Part shown: positions 36,072 through 44,647 of the stretch, in pieces | Layout of the letters: each line of letters begins with the position of its first letter | Numbering within the stretch: the first letter of the stretch is position 1 | Source: Lachnospiraceae bacterium NK3A20 | GTDB lineage: Bacteria; Bacillota; Clostridia; Lachnospirales; Lachnospiraceae | NCBI GenBank assembly: GCA_900107575.1 | Contig: FNQX01000025.1 | Location: 1 to 60,947, forward strand | Length of the DNA: 60,947 nucleotides | Direction of reading: 5' to 3' | The notes under the pieces: generated by a model | The model's input: the letters and a program-made list of their open reading frames with translations, nothing else | What the model was told of the DNA's origin: nothing | The model's database searches: none | Position numbers and translations under genes: made by a program

Positions 36072-36809
36072 ATGTTTCCATCCTGTACTGCTATCCTGCT
36101 CGCGGCAGGAAAGGGGAGCCGCATGGGCGGCCCCGTACCGAAACAATACCTGCCTCTGCACGGCAGGCCGCTCGCTGCCTGGTCCCTTCGCGCCCTCGCA
36201 GCCTCTTCCTGCATCACAGACATCGTGATGGTGATCCCCGAAGGGGATGAAGACTACGTCCGGAATACAGTGATCCCGGCAGCGGGAGAAGAGGCGCGCG
36301 GCAAAGTGCGCTCTCTCGTGCCCGGCGGCGCGGAACGGTACCTCTCCGTATGGAATGGCCTTCGCGCGATCACGTGGGACTGCGCTTATGTGGCGATTCA
36401 CGACGGAGCAAGGCCCCTCATCGATGAGGCATCCATCCAGAGGCTGTACGATGCCGTGCGCGATCCCGCAAACGGCGGGACGGCGGTGGCCGGGATGCCC
36501 TCGAAGGATACGGTGAAGATCACGAATGCGGGAGCCTTTGTTGAGAACACGCCGGACAGGAGCCGCGTCTGGATCGTTCAGACCCCGCAGGTATTCGAGC
36601 GGGAGCTGATCACAACGGCTTATGAGAAGATGACAGAGAGCCTGCCGGCTCTTACGGCAGCGGGAGTCAACATCACGGACGACGCGATGCTCGTCGAGAC
36701 CCTCTGCCACAGGAGGGTGAGGCTCATCGAGGCCTCCTACCGGAACATCAAGGTCACAACCCCGGAGGACATTCCGTTCGCGGAGAGCATCCTCCAGGCA
36801 GAGCAGTAA
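36072..36809 (+). CDS. ispD: 2-C-methyl-D-erythritol 4-phosphate cytidylyltransferase
   Basis: This 245-residue enzyme of the MEP isoprenoid pathway joins CTP and MEP. LLAAGKGSRMGGPVPKQYLPL near residues 9-29 is the nucleotidyltransferase signature. VPGGAERYLSVWNGL, the IHDGARPLI motif near 117 and DTVK, TPQVF, TDDAMLVE follow in the expected order. It begins one base after the tsaD stop, so the two are translationally linked. Isoprenoid output supports undecaprenyl carrier supply for the wall polymers. Confidence 0.93.
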   Translation: MFPSCTAILLAAGKGSRMGGPVPKQYLPLHGRPLAAWSLRALAASSCITDIVMVIPEGDEDYVRNTVIPAAGEEARGKVRSLVPGGAERYLSVWNGLRAITWDCAYVAIHDGARPLIDEASIQRLYDAVRDPANGGTAVAGMPSKDTVKITNAGAFVENTPDRSRVWIVQTPQVFERELITTAYEKMTESLPALTAAGVNITDDAMLVETLCHRRVRLIEASYRNIKVTTPEDIPFAESILQAEQ

Positions 36810-36818
36810 GGATTAGAT

Positions 36819-39800
36819 ATGTCATTCGTTCATCTGCATACACATACCGAATATTCCCTCCTCGACGGCTCGAACAAGGTGAAGGCCTACGCGCAGCGCG
36901 TGAAGGAGCTGGGGATGAATGCCGCCGCCATCACGGACCACGGAGTGATGTACGGTGTCATTGACTTCTATCTCGCGTGCCAGGATGCCGGCATCAAGCC
37001 GATCATCGGGTGCGAAGTGTATGTGGCGCCCGGGTCCCGATTCGACAAGGAAGCGGGGGAGAACTCCGAACGCTATTATCATCTGATCCTCCTTGCGGAA
37101 AACAACGAAGGCTACGCGAACCTTTCGAAAATATGCAGCCGTTCTTTCACGGAAGGCTATTACTATAAACCCCGCGTCGACAAGGAACTCCTTCGGGAAT
37201 TCCACACGGGGCTCATTGCATCCTCCGCGTGCCTTGCGGGAGAGCTCGCGCGCGACATCGTGAGGGACGACATCGACGCGGCGAGGAAGGCAGCCCTCGA
37301 GTACCAGGATATTTTCGGAAAGGGCAATTTCTATCTCGAGCTGCAGGACCACGGCTATCCCGATCAGCAGAAGGTGAACGCCGCCCTGCTGCAGATGTCC
37401 AGAGAGCTGGACATCCCTCTGATCGCGACCAACGACTGTCACTACACGATGCCGGAGGACGCCGAGGCACACGACATTCTCCTCTGCATCCAGACGGGCA
37501 AAAAGCTCGCGGACGAGAACCGCATGCGCTACCCCGGCGGACAGTTCTATGTGAAAAGCGAAGAGGAGATGCGGCGCCTCTTCCCCTACGTGCCGGAAGC
37601 GCTGGACAACACGCAGAAGATCGCGGACCGCTGCAACGTGACCTTTGACTTCGGTCATACGAAGCTTCCTCATTTCGATGTGCCGGAAGGTTATGACAGC
37701 TGGACTTATCTCAACAAGCTCTGTGACGACGGTTTCCAAGAGAGATATCCTGATGACGATGGCAGTGTGAGAGCGCGCCTTGACTATGAGCTCTCCGTCA
37801 TCCGGCGCATGGGCTATGTCGACTATTTCCTCATCGTGTGGGACTACATCAACTGGTCCAGGGAGAACGGCATCGCGGTCGGCCCGGGCAGAGGCTCGGC
37901 TGCGGGTTCCGTGGTCAGCTACTGCATCGGGATCACACAGCTCGATCCGATCAAATACGACCTTCTCTTCGAGCGTTTCCTGAACCCGGAGCGTGTCTCC
38001 ATGCCCGATATCGACGTGGACTTCGAGTTCGAACGCAGGCAGGAGGTCATCGACCATGTCACGAGGAAATATGGCAAGAAGAATGTCGTCCAGATCGTGA
38101 CCTTCGGAACACTCGCCGCCAAGGGCGTCATCCGCGACGTCGGCAGAGTCATGGATCTGCCCTACAGCTTCTGCGACACGATCTCCAAGATGGTGCCGAA
38201 TGAGCTGAACATCACGCTGGACAAGGCACTCGTTGAGAATCCCGATCTGAAGAAAGCCTACGAGAGCGACGACCGGGTACGCAAGCTCATCGACATGTCG
38301 CGCAAACTCGAAGGCCTGCCGCGGCACACCTCCATTCACGCCGCGGGTGTCGTGATCTGCGCGGAGCCGGCAGAGAATCTCATTCCCCTGCAGCGGGCAG
38401 CCGACGGGTCGATCACGACGCAGTACATTATGACCTGGGTAGAGAAGCTGGGCCTCTTGAAGATGGACTTTCTGGGCCTTCGCACCCTGGGCGTCATCAA
38501 GAATGCCGTGGGTATGGCGGAGAAGTCGATCGAGGAAGCGGGCGGCCACTATCCCCCGTACGAGCCTTCTGTTTTAACGAATGTGAAAATTACAGACAAC
38601 CCGGGACCTGTGCCGATCAATATCGACGCGATCAACATGGACGATCCCAAAGTCTACGCCTCTCTCTCGACCGGCAGGACGGACGGCGTGTTCCAGCTCG
38701 AGTCCGGAGGGATGCAGAGCTTCATGAAGGAACTGCAGCCGGAGAGTTTCGAGGACGTTGTCGCCGGCATCGCGCTGTACCGCCCGGGCCCGATGGATTT
38801 CATTCCGCGTTACATTAAGGGCAAACAGACAAAGGGCCAGATCCAATACGCGGCGCCGCAGCTGGAGCCGATCCTTGCGACAACCTACGGCTGTATCGTC
38901 TACCAGGAGCAGGTCATGCAGATCGTGCAAAACCTCGCGGGCTTCTCCCTGGGCCGTGCCGATAAGGTGCGCCGCGCGATGAGCAAGAAACATCTCGATG
39001 AGATGCAGACAGAGCGACAGGCGTTCGTTTACGGAGACCCGGAGGCAGACATTCCAGGGTGCGTCGCGAACGGGATCCCCGCGGAGGTTGCGAACGACAT
39101 CTACGACACGATGATCGACTTCGCGAAATACGCATTCAACAAATCCCACGCGGCCTGCTACGCCGTTGTCACCTATGAGACGGCCTGGCTCAAATACTAT
39201 TACCCGATGGAATTCTTCGCGGCACTCATGACCTCTGTCATCGACTTCCCCGCGAAGGTTGCGGGCTATATCCTCGTCTGCCGCGGCATGGGCATGAAGA
39301 TTCTGCCGCCCGACGTCAATGAAGGAGAGGCGGGCTTCTCTGTTTCCGGAGGCGCGATCCGATACGCGCTGACGGCGATCAAGGGCGTCGGCAGACCTGT
39401 CATTGACGCGATCGTTGAGGAGAGGACGGAGAACGGCAGATTCCAGGATCTGCACGATTTCCTCCAGCGCATGACGGCGAGAAGCGCGATGATCAATAAA
39501 CGCGTCGTCGAGAGTTTCATCAAGGCGGGTGCGCTGGACGGTTTCGGTGCGACGAGGAAACAGATGATGAGCGTCTACATGCGCATGATGGACGATCTCC
39601 AGGAAGCGTCTAAGAACAATATGGCAGGACAGCTCTCCCTGTTCGACATCGTGGACGATGCGACGAAGAAGGATTTCGAGATCAGCTACCCCAACGTTGG
39701 GGAGTACGAGAAGGAGATGAAACTCACCTTCGAGAAAGAAGTGCTGGGTATCTATGTTTCCGGACACCCGCTCGATGACTACATCGGTCTATGGCAGGGA

Positions 39801-40349
39801 CACATCACGAATAAGGCCGCGGATTTCATTCTGGATGAGGACACGGGCAGCACGAGAGTGCAGGATGGCGCGAATGCCACGATCGGCGGCCTCATCACCG
39901 ATGTGCGCATTAAATATACGAAGAAAAATCAGGTCATGGCCTTTGTCACAATCGAAGATCTGACCGGAACGGTTTCCTGTATTGTTTTCCCCAGCACCTA
40001 TGAGAAGTGCGCGCAGCAGCTTCGGGAGGACGCCAAGGTCTTCGCGCGGGGCAGGGTGCAGAGCAAGGAGGACCAGGACGCGGAGCTTTTGGTATCGCAG
40101 CTCACGCCATTCGATGAAGTGCCGCGCCGCCTGTGGCTGCGCTTTGCAACGCCGGAGGAATATGAGGCAAAGGCAGGCGTAGTGAACAAGGCCATCGACG
40201 AGCACGGCGGCAGGGACCAGGTGGTCCTCTACATCGACAGCATTCGGGCGCGCAAGGTACTGCCGCCGGGACAGGGCGTCCGGGCGGAGGAGGACCTCAT
40301 AGAGAGCCTCAAGGCGCAGCTCGGCGAGCACAATGTCACACTGGCGTAG
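36819..40349 (+). CDS. dnaE: DNA polymerase III subunit alpha (DnaE)
   Basis: A 1176-residue replicative polymerase subunit of the C family. The N-terminal PHP domain shows HLHTHTEYSLLDG and ITDHG. GPGRGSAAGSVVSY near residue 350 and PDIDVDFE near 398 hold catalytic aspartates of the polymerase core. Finger and thumb motifs such as HTSIHAAGVVI, FQLESGGMQSFMKEL and YRPGPMDFIPRYIKGK, with FAKYAFNKSHAACYAVV, are present. A helix-hairpin-helix and an OB-fold (about 985-1080) follow. No 3'-5' exonuclease domain is inserted, so this is DnaE-type rather than PolC. It starts nine bases after ispD. Confidence 0.97.
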   Translation: MSFVHLHTHTEYSLLDGSNKVKAYAQRVKELGMNAAAITDHGVMYGVIDFYLACQDAGIKPIIGCEVYVAPGSRFDKEAGENSERYYHLILLAENNEGYANLSKICSRSFTEGYYYKPRVDKELLREFHTGLIASSACLAGELARDIVRDDIDAARKAALEYQDIFGKGNFYLELQDHGYPDQQKVNAALLQMSRELDIPLIATNDCHYTMPEDAEAHDILLCIQTGKKLADENRMRYPGGQFYVKSEEEMRRLFPYVPEALDNTQKIADRCNVTFDFGHTKLPHFDVPEGYDSWTYLNKLCDDGFQERYPDDDGSVRARLDYELSVIRRMGYVDYFLIVWDYINWSRENGIAVGPGRGSAAGSVVSYCIGITQLDPIKYDLLFERFLNPERVSMPDIDVDFEFERRQEVIDHVTRKYGKKNVVQIVTFGTLAAKGVIRDVGRVMDLPYSFCDTISKMVPNELNITLDKALVENPDLKKAYESDDRVRKLIDMSRKLEGLPRHTSIHAAGVVICAEPAENLIPLQRAADGSITTQYIMTWVEKLGLLKMDFLGLRTLGVIKNAVGMAEKSIEEAGGHYPPYEPSVLTNVKITDNPGPVPINIDAINMDDPKVYASLSTGRTDGVFQLESGGMQSFMKELQPESFEDVVAGIALYRPGPMDFIPRYIKGKQTKGQIQYAAPQLEPILATTYGCIVYQEQVMQIVQNLAGFSLGRADKVRRAMSKKHLDEMQTERQAFVYGDPEADIPGCVANGIPAEVANDIYDTMIDFAKYAFNKSHAACYAVVTYETAWLKYYYPMEFFAALMTSVIDFPAKVAGYILVCRGMGMKILPPDVNEGEAGFSVSGGAIRYALTAIKGVGRPVIDAIVEERTENGRFQDLHDFLQRMTARSAMINKRVVESFIKAGALDGFGATRKQMMSVYMRMMDDLQEASKNNMAGQLSLFDIVDDATKKDFEISYPNVGEYEKEMKLTFEKEVLGIYVSGHPLDDYIGLWQGHITNKAADFILDEDTGSTRVQDGANATIGGLITDVRIKYTKKNQVMAFVTIEDLTGTVSCIVFPSTYEKCAQQLREDAKVFARGRVQSKEDQDAELLVSQLTPFDEVPRRLWLRFATPEEYEAKAGVVNKAIDEHGGRDQVVLYIDSIRARKVLPPGQGVRAEEDLIESLKAQLGEHNVTLA

Positions 40350-40360
40350 AGAGTCGTTTC

Positions 40361-40386
40361 GCATGATGAAATTATGCGCATCATGC
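40361..40386 (+). other. Hairpin after dnaE
   Basis: GCATGATG (40361-40368) pairs perfectly with CATCATGC (40379-40386). No T run follows, so terminator activity is uncertain. Confidence 0.5.
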
Positions 40387-40419
40387 ACTGCAGTACTGCG
40401 CGGAATGTACGATAGAAGT

Positions 40420-40448
40420 TTGCAAAGCTTACGGTAGTAAAGTATGAT
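40420..40448 (+). promoter_or_regulatory. Promoter for pfkA
   Basis: -35 TTGCAA (40420-40425), 17-base spacer, -10 TATGAT (40443-40448). The leader of about 80 bases contains the hairpin repeat at 40466-40494. Confidence 0.6.
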
Positions 40449-40465
40449 GTAACTGCGAGTTGTCG

Positions 40466-40494
40466 CGAGAAATCGCCTTCGCGAATTCCTCGCA
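40466..40494. repeat. Hairpin repeat in the pfkA leader
   Basis: GCGAG-AAAT-CGC-CTTC-GCG-AATTCCTCGC, followed by ACGGATGTCGCA. It is a near copy of 34934-34962. The flanking CGAATTCCTCGCACGGATG is repeated exactly at 46730-46748. Confidence 0.75.
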
Positions 40495-40535
40495 CGGATG
40501 TCGCAAAGGGCGCGGCATCGGGGAAAGAGAGAACT

Positions 40536-41513
40536 ATGGCAGAGAAAAAATCCAAGACAATCGGCATTTTAACGAGTGGCGGCGACGCCCCCGGCATGAA
40601 CGCGGCGATCCGCGCGGTGGTTCGCAAGAGCATCCTGGATGGCATGAAGGTTTACGGCATCCAGAGAGGTTACACAGGCCTTCTCAATGAAGAGCTGTTC
40701 GAGATGGATAAACACAGCGTCTCCGACATCATCCAGCGCGGCGGCACGATCCTCGGCACCGCCAGATGCGAGGAGATGCGAACCGAGGAAGGCCAGAAGA
40801 AGGCAGTCGACATCTGCAATAAATTCGGAATCGACACGCTGGTCGTGATCGGCGGCGACGGCAGCTATCGCGGCGCGCTCGCGCTCTCGAGACTGGGCAT
40901 CAACGCGATCGGGATCCCCGGCACCATCGACCTTGACATCGCGTGCACGGATTATACGATCGGCTTCGATACGGCGATTAACACCGCCATGCAGGCAATC
41001 GACAAGGTAAGAGATACCTCCTCCTCCCACGAGAGATGTTCGATCATCGAGGTTATGGGCAGGAACGCCGGCTATATCGCGCTCTGGTGCGGCATTGCCA
41101 ACGGCGCCGAGGACATCCTCCTCCCGGAGAAATACGATTACGACGAACAGAAGATTGTCGACAACATCATCAACAACCGTAAACACGGCAAGAAGCATCA
41201 CATCATCATCAACGCCGAGGGCATCGGTCATTCCACTTCCATGGCGAGAAGGATTGAGGCGGCGACCGGCATCGAGACGAGAGCCACGATCCTCGGCTAC
41301 ATGCAGCGCGGCGGTTCCCCGACCTGCAAAGACAGGTTCTACGGCTCAATCATGGGCGCGTACGCGGCAGACATCGCATCGGCCGGCAAGAGAGACCGCG
41401 TCATTGCTTTCCGCGGCGGCGAAGTGACCGACATCGACATTGAGGAAGCGCTCGCCATGCAGAAGAGTATCCCGGAGTATCAGTGGGAGGTCAGCCAGGC
41501 GCTGTCCCGCTGA
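40536..41513 (+). CDS. pfkA: ATP-dependent 6-phosphofructokinase
   Basis: This 325-residue glycolytic kinase phosphorylates fructose-6-phosphate. GILTSGGDAPGMNAAIR near 8-24 and GGDGSYRGA near 106 bind ATP. The catalytic loop reads PGTIDLDIACTDYTIGF: the usual Asn between the two catalytic aspartates is Leu, and both aspartates are kept. Gly at GGDGS, rather than the Asp of pyrophosphate-dependent enzymes, favours ATP as donor. The C-terminal LGYMQRGGSPTCKDR also fits. It is followed after 15 bases by an RNA methyltransferase gene. Confidence 0.95.
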   Translation: MAEKKSKTIGILTSGGDAPGMNAAIRAVVRKSILDGMKVYGIQRGYTGLLNEELFEMDKHSVSDIIQRGGTILGTARCEEMRTEEGQKKAVDICNKFGIDTLVVIGGDGSYRGALALSRLGINAIGIPGTIDLDIACTDYTIGFDTAINTAMQAIDKVRDTSSSHERCSIIEVMGRNAGYIALWCGIANGAEDILLPEKYDYDEQKIVDNIINNRKHGKKHHIIINAEGIGHSTSMARRIEAATGIETRATILGYMQRGGSPTCKDRFYGSIMGAYAADIASAGKRDRVIAFRGGEVTDIDIEEALAMQKSIPEYQWEVSQALSR

Positions 41514-41528
41514 TCAATCGTCGAAGAG

Positions 41529-42398
41529 ATGGAAGAGATTACATCCTATCAGAATCAGAAGATCAAAAGGCTGGTCCTTCTGGGCTCCAGAGCAAAGGAG
41601 CGCCGGAAGGCTCAGTCTTTTGTTATAGAAGGAATCCGCCTGTTCCTGGACACGCCGGATGCGTATCTTGACGAAGTGTACGTGATGGTCAGCCTCTATG
41701 ATGAGCTGACCCGGGCTGTCAGAGGAAGAAACTGCGGTGACCAGAATGGTCAGAATGGGCGTACATTGCAGGAGACAGCGGGAATTCTCGACAGGCTCGC
41801 CCGGCATGAAACGTATCTTGTGAGGGATGACGTCTTCAAAAAGGCGGCAGACACGAGTACCCCGCAGGGCATCATGGCACTGGTGAGGGAGCCTTCCTGG
41901 ACGTTTGCAGATGTATTAGGGAAAACAACAGGCGTCCCGCCGCTCATTCTCATCACGGAGGATGTGCAGGATCCGGGGAATCTCGGGACCATGTTCCGGA
42001 CGGCAGAGGCAGCAGGCGCGACCGGCATCATCATGACGCGCGGCACGGTGGACCTGTTCCATCCAAAGACCGTCCGGGCGACCATGAGCGCGATCTTCCG
42101 TGTGCCGTTCTGTGTGACAGACAACCTGCCACAGACCCTGGAAGAGCTTCAGGCAGAGGGCGTCCGGGTCTTCGCGGCTTACCTTGGCGGCGTGCATGAC
42201 TACGATGCATGTGACTACAGGAATGGCACCGCGTTCCTTATCGGCAATGAAGGGAACGGTCTGCGGTCGGAGACGGCAGCTGCGGCAGATGAGAAGATCC
42301 TGATCCCGATGGAGGGAGAGATCGAATCGCTGAATGCGGCAATGTCTGCGGGAATACTGATGTATGAGGCGCACCGCCAGAGAATGCGGCGCGGGTAA
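41529..42398 (+). CDS. SPOUT (TrmH/RlmB-type) RNA 2'-O-methyltransferase
   Basis: A 289-residue protein with an N-terminal substrate-binding domain (SYQNQKIKRLVLLGSRAKERRK...FVIEGIRLF) and a C-terminal SPOUT knot. The AdoMet-binding motifs are DPGNLGTMFRTAEAAGATGII near 157-177, IGNEGNGL near 239, and PMEGEIESLNAAMSAGILMYE near 258-278, where the Asn-Ala triplet is diagnostic. Target rRNA or tRNA base cannot be stated. A roughly 15-residue insertion around residue 70 (AVRGRNCGDQNGQNGR) is variable in the family. It sits directly after pfkA and 11 bases before proC. Confidence 0.9.
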   Translation: MEEITSYQNQKIKRLVLLGSRAKERRKAQSFVIEGIRLFLDTPDAYLDEVYVMVSLYDELTRAVRGRNCGDQNGQNGRTLQETAGILDRLARHETYLVRDDVFKKAADTSTPQGIMALVREPSWTFADVLGKTTGVPPLILITEDVQDPGNLGTMFRTAEAAGATGIIMTRGTVDLFHPKTVRATMSAIFRVPFCVTDNLPQTLEELQAEGVRVFAAYLGGVHDYDACDYRNGTAFLIGNEGNGLRSETAAAADEKILIPMEGEIESLNAAMSAGILMYEAHRQRMRRG

Positions 42399-42409
42399 GG
42401 AGGCAGCAT

Positions 42410-43204
42410 ATGGTAATCGGATTTATCGGACTGGGCAACATGGCAAAGGCAATGATCGGCGGGATCCTCAAGAACGGGATCGTCGGCAGCGCCGATGTGA
42501 TCGGCAGTGCCGCAACGCAGGAGACCATTGACAAGGTGAGGGAGCAGTACGAGATCGAAGTGACGCTCTCCAACAAAGAGGTCGCGAGGAAAGCGGATGT
42601 CATCATCCTCGCCGTCAAGCCGATCGTCCTGCCGGTCGTCCTCGAAGAGATCATGGATGAGACGGATGAATCGAAACTCATCATCAGCATCGCCGCGGGC
42701 AAGACGACGAAGTGGATCAGCCAGTATTTCAACAAACCGGTGAAGATCGTCCGCTGCATGCCCAACACGCCGGCACTCGTGCAGGAGGGTGCGTCTGCCG
42801 TATGCAGGAATGAGAATGTCTCCGACGAGGACCTGGAGATCGCACTCTCCATCGTCCGCTCCTTCGGTATGGCAGAGGTGGTCAATGAGAACCTTGTGGA
42901 CGTGATCGGCGCCGTATCCGGGGCTTCGCCTGCCTATGTTTTCATGTTCATTGAAGCGCTGGCGGATGCCGGAGTGAAGTGGGGACTTTCGAGGAAGCAG
43001 GCATATCGCTTCTGCGCACAGGCCGTCATGGGCTCTGCGAAGCTCATGCTCGAGTCCGGCCGCCATCCCGCCGAGCTCAAGGACATGGTCTGCTCGCCGG
43101 GCGGTACGACGATCGAGGGACTGGAAGTCCTGGAGAGAACAGGCATGCGCGGCGATATCATGGAGGCGATTGATGCCTGCATGAACAAGACGAAACAGAT
43201 GTAG
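42410..43204 (+). CDS. proC: Pyrroline-5-carboxylate reductase
   Basis: A 264-residue NAD(P)H enzyme for the last step of proline synthesis. The Rossmann start IGFIGLGNMAKAMIGG, then AVKP near 62, VRCMPNTPALVQEG near 118 and the C-terminal SPGGTTIEGLEVLE near 224 are the standard family motifs, and the length is normal. It closes a likely pfkA-methyltransferase-proC transcript. A small hairpin ACTCC-TCC-GGAGT lies downstream near 43237. Confidence 0.95.
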   Translation: MVIGFIGLGNMAKAMIGGILKNGIVGSADVIGSAATQETIDKVREQYEIEVTLSNKEVARKADVIILAVKPIVLPVVLEEIMDETDESKLIISIAAGKTTKWISQYFNKPVKIVRCMPNTPALVQEGASAVCRNENVSDEDLEIALSIVRSFGMAEVVNENLVDVIGAVSGASPAYVFMFIEALADAGVKWGLSRKQAYRFCAQAVMGSAKLMLESGRHPAELKDMVCSPGGTTIEGLEVLERTGMRGDIMEAIDACMNKTKQM

Positions 43205-43261
43205 TATTCCGTAGCGGTTGTAGTGTTCATAGTAGACTCCTCCGGAGTTAAGCTCTGAAAG

Positions 43262-43290
43262 TTGACAAGTTTGTTACACAGTGTTAAGAT
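43262..43290 (+). promoter_or_regulatory. Promoter for the SleB-like hydrolase
   Basis: Consensus -35 TTGACA (43262-43267), 17-base spacer, -10 TAAGAT (43285-43290). The leader is about 95 bases. Confidence 0.7.
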
Positions 43291-43391
43291 GCGGTCTGAT
43301 TTACGTAACAGATTTGTAACAAATAGATATGAGAGCTTAATATTTGGGACCAGGGACCAATCGTGTCCCGCGCCCATGTTCCGGAGGAGGA

Positions 43392-44282
43392 ATGAAGAAG
43401 ATTACACATCGTATCGGCATCGCCTTTGCACTGCTCATTACAGCAGGCCTGTGGCTCGCGCCGGCAAAGGGCGTCCACGCGGCGGAAGCGGTGGAGGCAA
43501 TGAACGCGGTGCTCATGCAGCAGACCGATCCCGCGGCACAGATTTCGGTGGTGCAGGCGGTATCCGCTTACCAGAATGTCGTGGCAATGGACGAAGATAA
43601 GAGCAGTGCCTATTTCGCGGATGCGACGGCACAGGCAGCCAAGGCGTACAATGAGACAAGAGCCGGCGGCGGATCGGAAGAGATGGCACAGGTCATGGCG
43701 AACCGGGCTGTGCTGAACTACGTACAGATGGGCGCGGCAGCGACCGAGGACAAGTCAGACGATCACGAGGCGGCACAGCTCGCCAATGCGAACGAGAAGG
43801 AACTCCAGGATCTCAAGGCGAGGGCAGCTGATGAGGCAGCAAAGGCAGCTGCTGAGGCAGCGGCCGCAGCGGAAAAGGCAGTACACGAGGAGCAGCTTGC
43901 AAAGGGAGCCATCCATGAAGCCTATTCCGCAACGGCAGAGGAGAGAAGACTTCTCGCTGCCATCATCTACTGCGAGGCGGGCAACCAGCCGGAGAACGGC
44001 AGGGTCGCCGTTGGCAATGTGGTCCTGAACCGCGTCCGTTCGAGGAAATTCCCGGGCTCCATTCGCGAGGTTGTGTACCAGCGAGGCCAGTTCGAGCCCG
44101 CGATGAGCGGCTGGCTCGGGAGAGTTCTGTCGAAGAACACGATTCCTGCCAACTGTTACGATGCGGCGGACCAGGCGCTCGCGGGAGCGACACCGGTAGG
44201 AAACGCCATCTTTTTCATGCGCAGAGAACTGCACTCCCAGGGCCTCATCATCAAGGATCACTGCTTCTGGGGCAGCATGTAA
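43392..44282 (+). CDS. Secreted SleB-family cell-wall hydrolase
   Basis: A 296-residue exported protein. The signal peptide is MKKITHRIGIAFALLITAGL... with likely cleavage after HAA near residue 30. A helical, Ala-rich middle region (about 125-180; EAAAAAEKAVHEEQ) follows. The C-terminal Hydrolase_2 (SleB/CwlJ) domain starts near 182: LLAAIIYCEAGNQPENGRVAVGNVVLNRV with the catalytic Glu, then the YDAADQAL and FFMRR segments. Family members are lytic transglycosylases of cortex or vegetative wall, and no spore-specific signal is visible. ATG 43392 follows GGAGGAGG at ideal spacing. Confidence 0.92.
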   Translation: MKKITHRIGIAFALLITAGLWLAPAKGVHAAEAVEAMNAVLMQQTDPAAQISVVQAVSAYQNVVAMDEDKSSAYFADATAQAAKAYNETRAGGGSEEMAQVMANRAVLNYVQMGAAATEDKSDDHEAAQLANANEKELQDLKARAADEAAKAAAEAAAAAEKAVHEEQLAKGAIHEAYSATAEERRLLAAIIYCEAGNQPENGRVAVGNVVLNRVRSRKFPGSIREVVYQRGQFEPAMSGWLGRVLSKNTIPANCYDAADQALAGATPVGNAIFFMRRELHSQGLIIKDHCFWGSM

Positions 44283-44307
44283 TGCGAGATAATGGTAGCT
44301 GCACAGT

Positions 44308-44352
44308 ACAGCTCGAAGCGAAAGCCCAAGGGCTTGCTTCTCCAGGCGTACC
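44308..44352 (+). repeat. Dispersed 45-base hairpin repeat (copy 2)
   Basis: ACAGCTCGAAGCGAAAG...GGCGTACC, the same length as 15366-15410. GAAGC/GCTTC and AAGCCC/GGGCTT form a stem at 44315-44340. This is part of the 365-base gene-free stretch 44283-44647, which also holds a terminator, a promoter and another repeat copy. Confidence 0.72.
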
Positions 44353-44386
44353 AAAGCAGGGACTCAACAGATTATGTAAAGAGCAC

Positions 44387-44420
44387 AAGGTCATGGGGTG
44401 AATATGCCCCATGGCCTTTT
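44387..44420 (+). terminator. Intrinsic terminator after the SleB-like gene
   Basis: AAGGTCATGGGG (44387-44398) pairs with CCCCATGGCCTT (44407-44418) with one T-G wobble, and the T run extends to 44420. Confidence 0.72.
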
Positions 44421-44452
44421 GAAAACCGCAGGTTTTTGTTAACCGCAGGGTT

Positions 44453-44482
44453 TTGCTTTGTCAACCGGACTTATTGTATAAT
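44453..44482 (+). promoter_or_regulatory. Promoter for argF
   Basis: -35 TTGCTT (44453-44458), 18-base spacer, consensus -10 TATAAT (44477-44482). It leaves a leader of about 160 bases that contains the repeat at 44486-44554. No ARG box is recognised with confidence. Confidence 0.5.
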
Positions 44483-44485
44483 CTT

Positions 44486-44554
44486 GAGTATCTGTCCGGA
44501 CAGACAGAGTGCTGGCTGCTCCGGGCGTATCAAAATAGATTTTCAGCAGGCAGG
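44486..44554 (+). repeat. Dispersed repeat, copy upstream of argF
   Basis: GAGTATCTGTCCGGACAG, GCTCCGGGCGTATC, AAAATAGATTTTCAGC, AGGCAGG. It aligns end to end with 32141-32212. It starts at the expected transcription start of argF, so it would form the 5' end of the mRNA. Confidence 0.72.
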
Positions 44555-44647
44555 ATGCAATTCCGCTTTGCGGGATACTCGCGCAGCGAAGTATGTGCGG
44601 AGCAGATGACAGCGGATGCCGCATAATGTGCGGCAGGGGGATATCAT

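Noticed and set aside
44483-44647. Arginine-responsive operator or riboswitch ahead of argF
   Set aside because: Only the dispersed repeat and short GC-rich stems are visible; no convincing ARG box palindrome.
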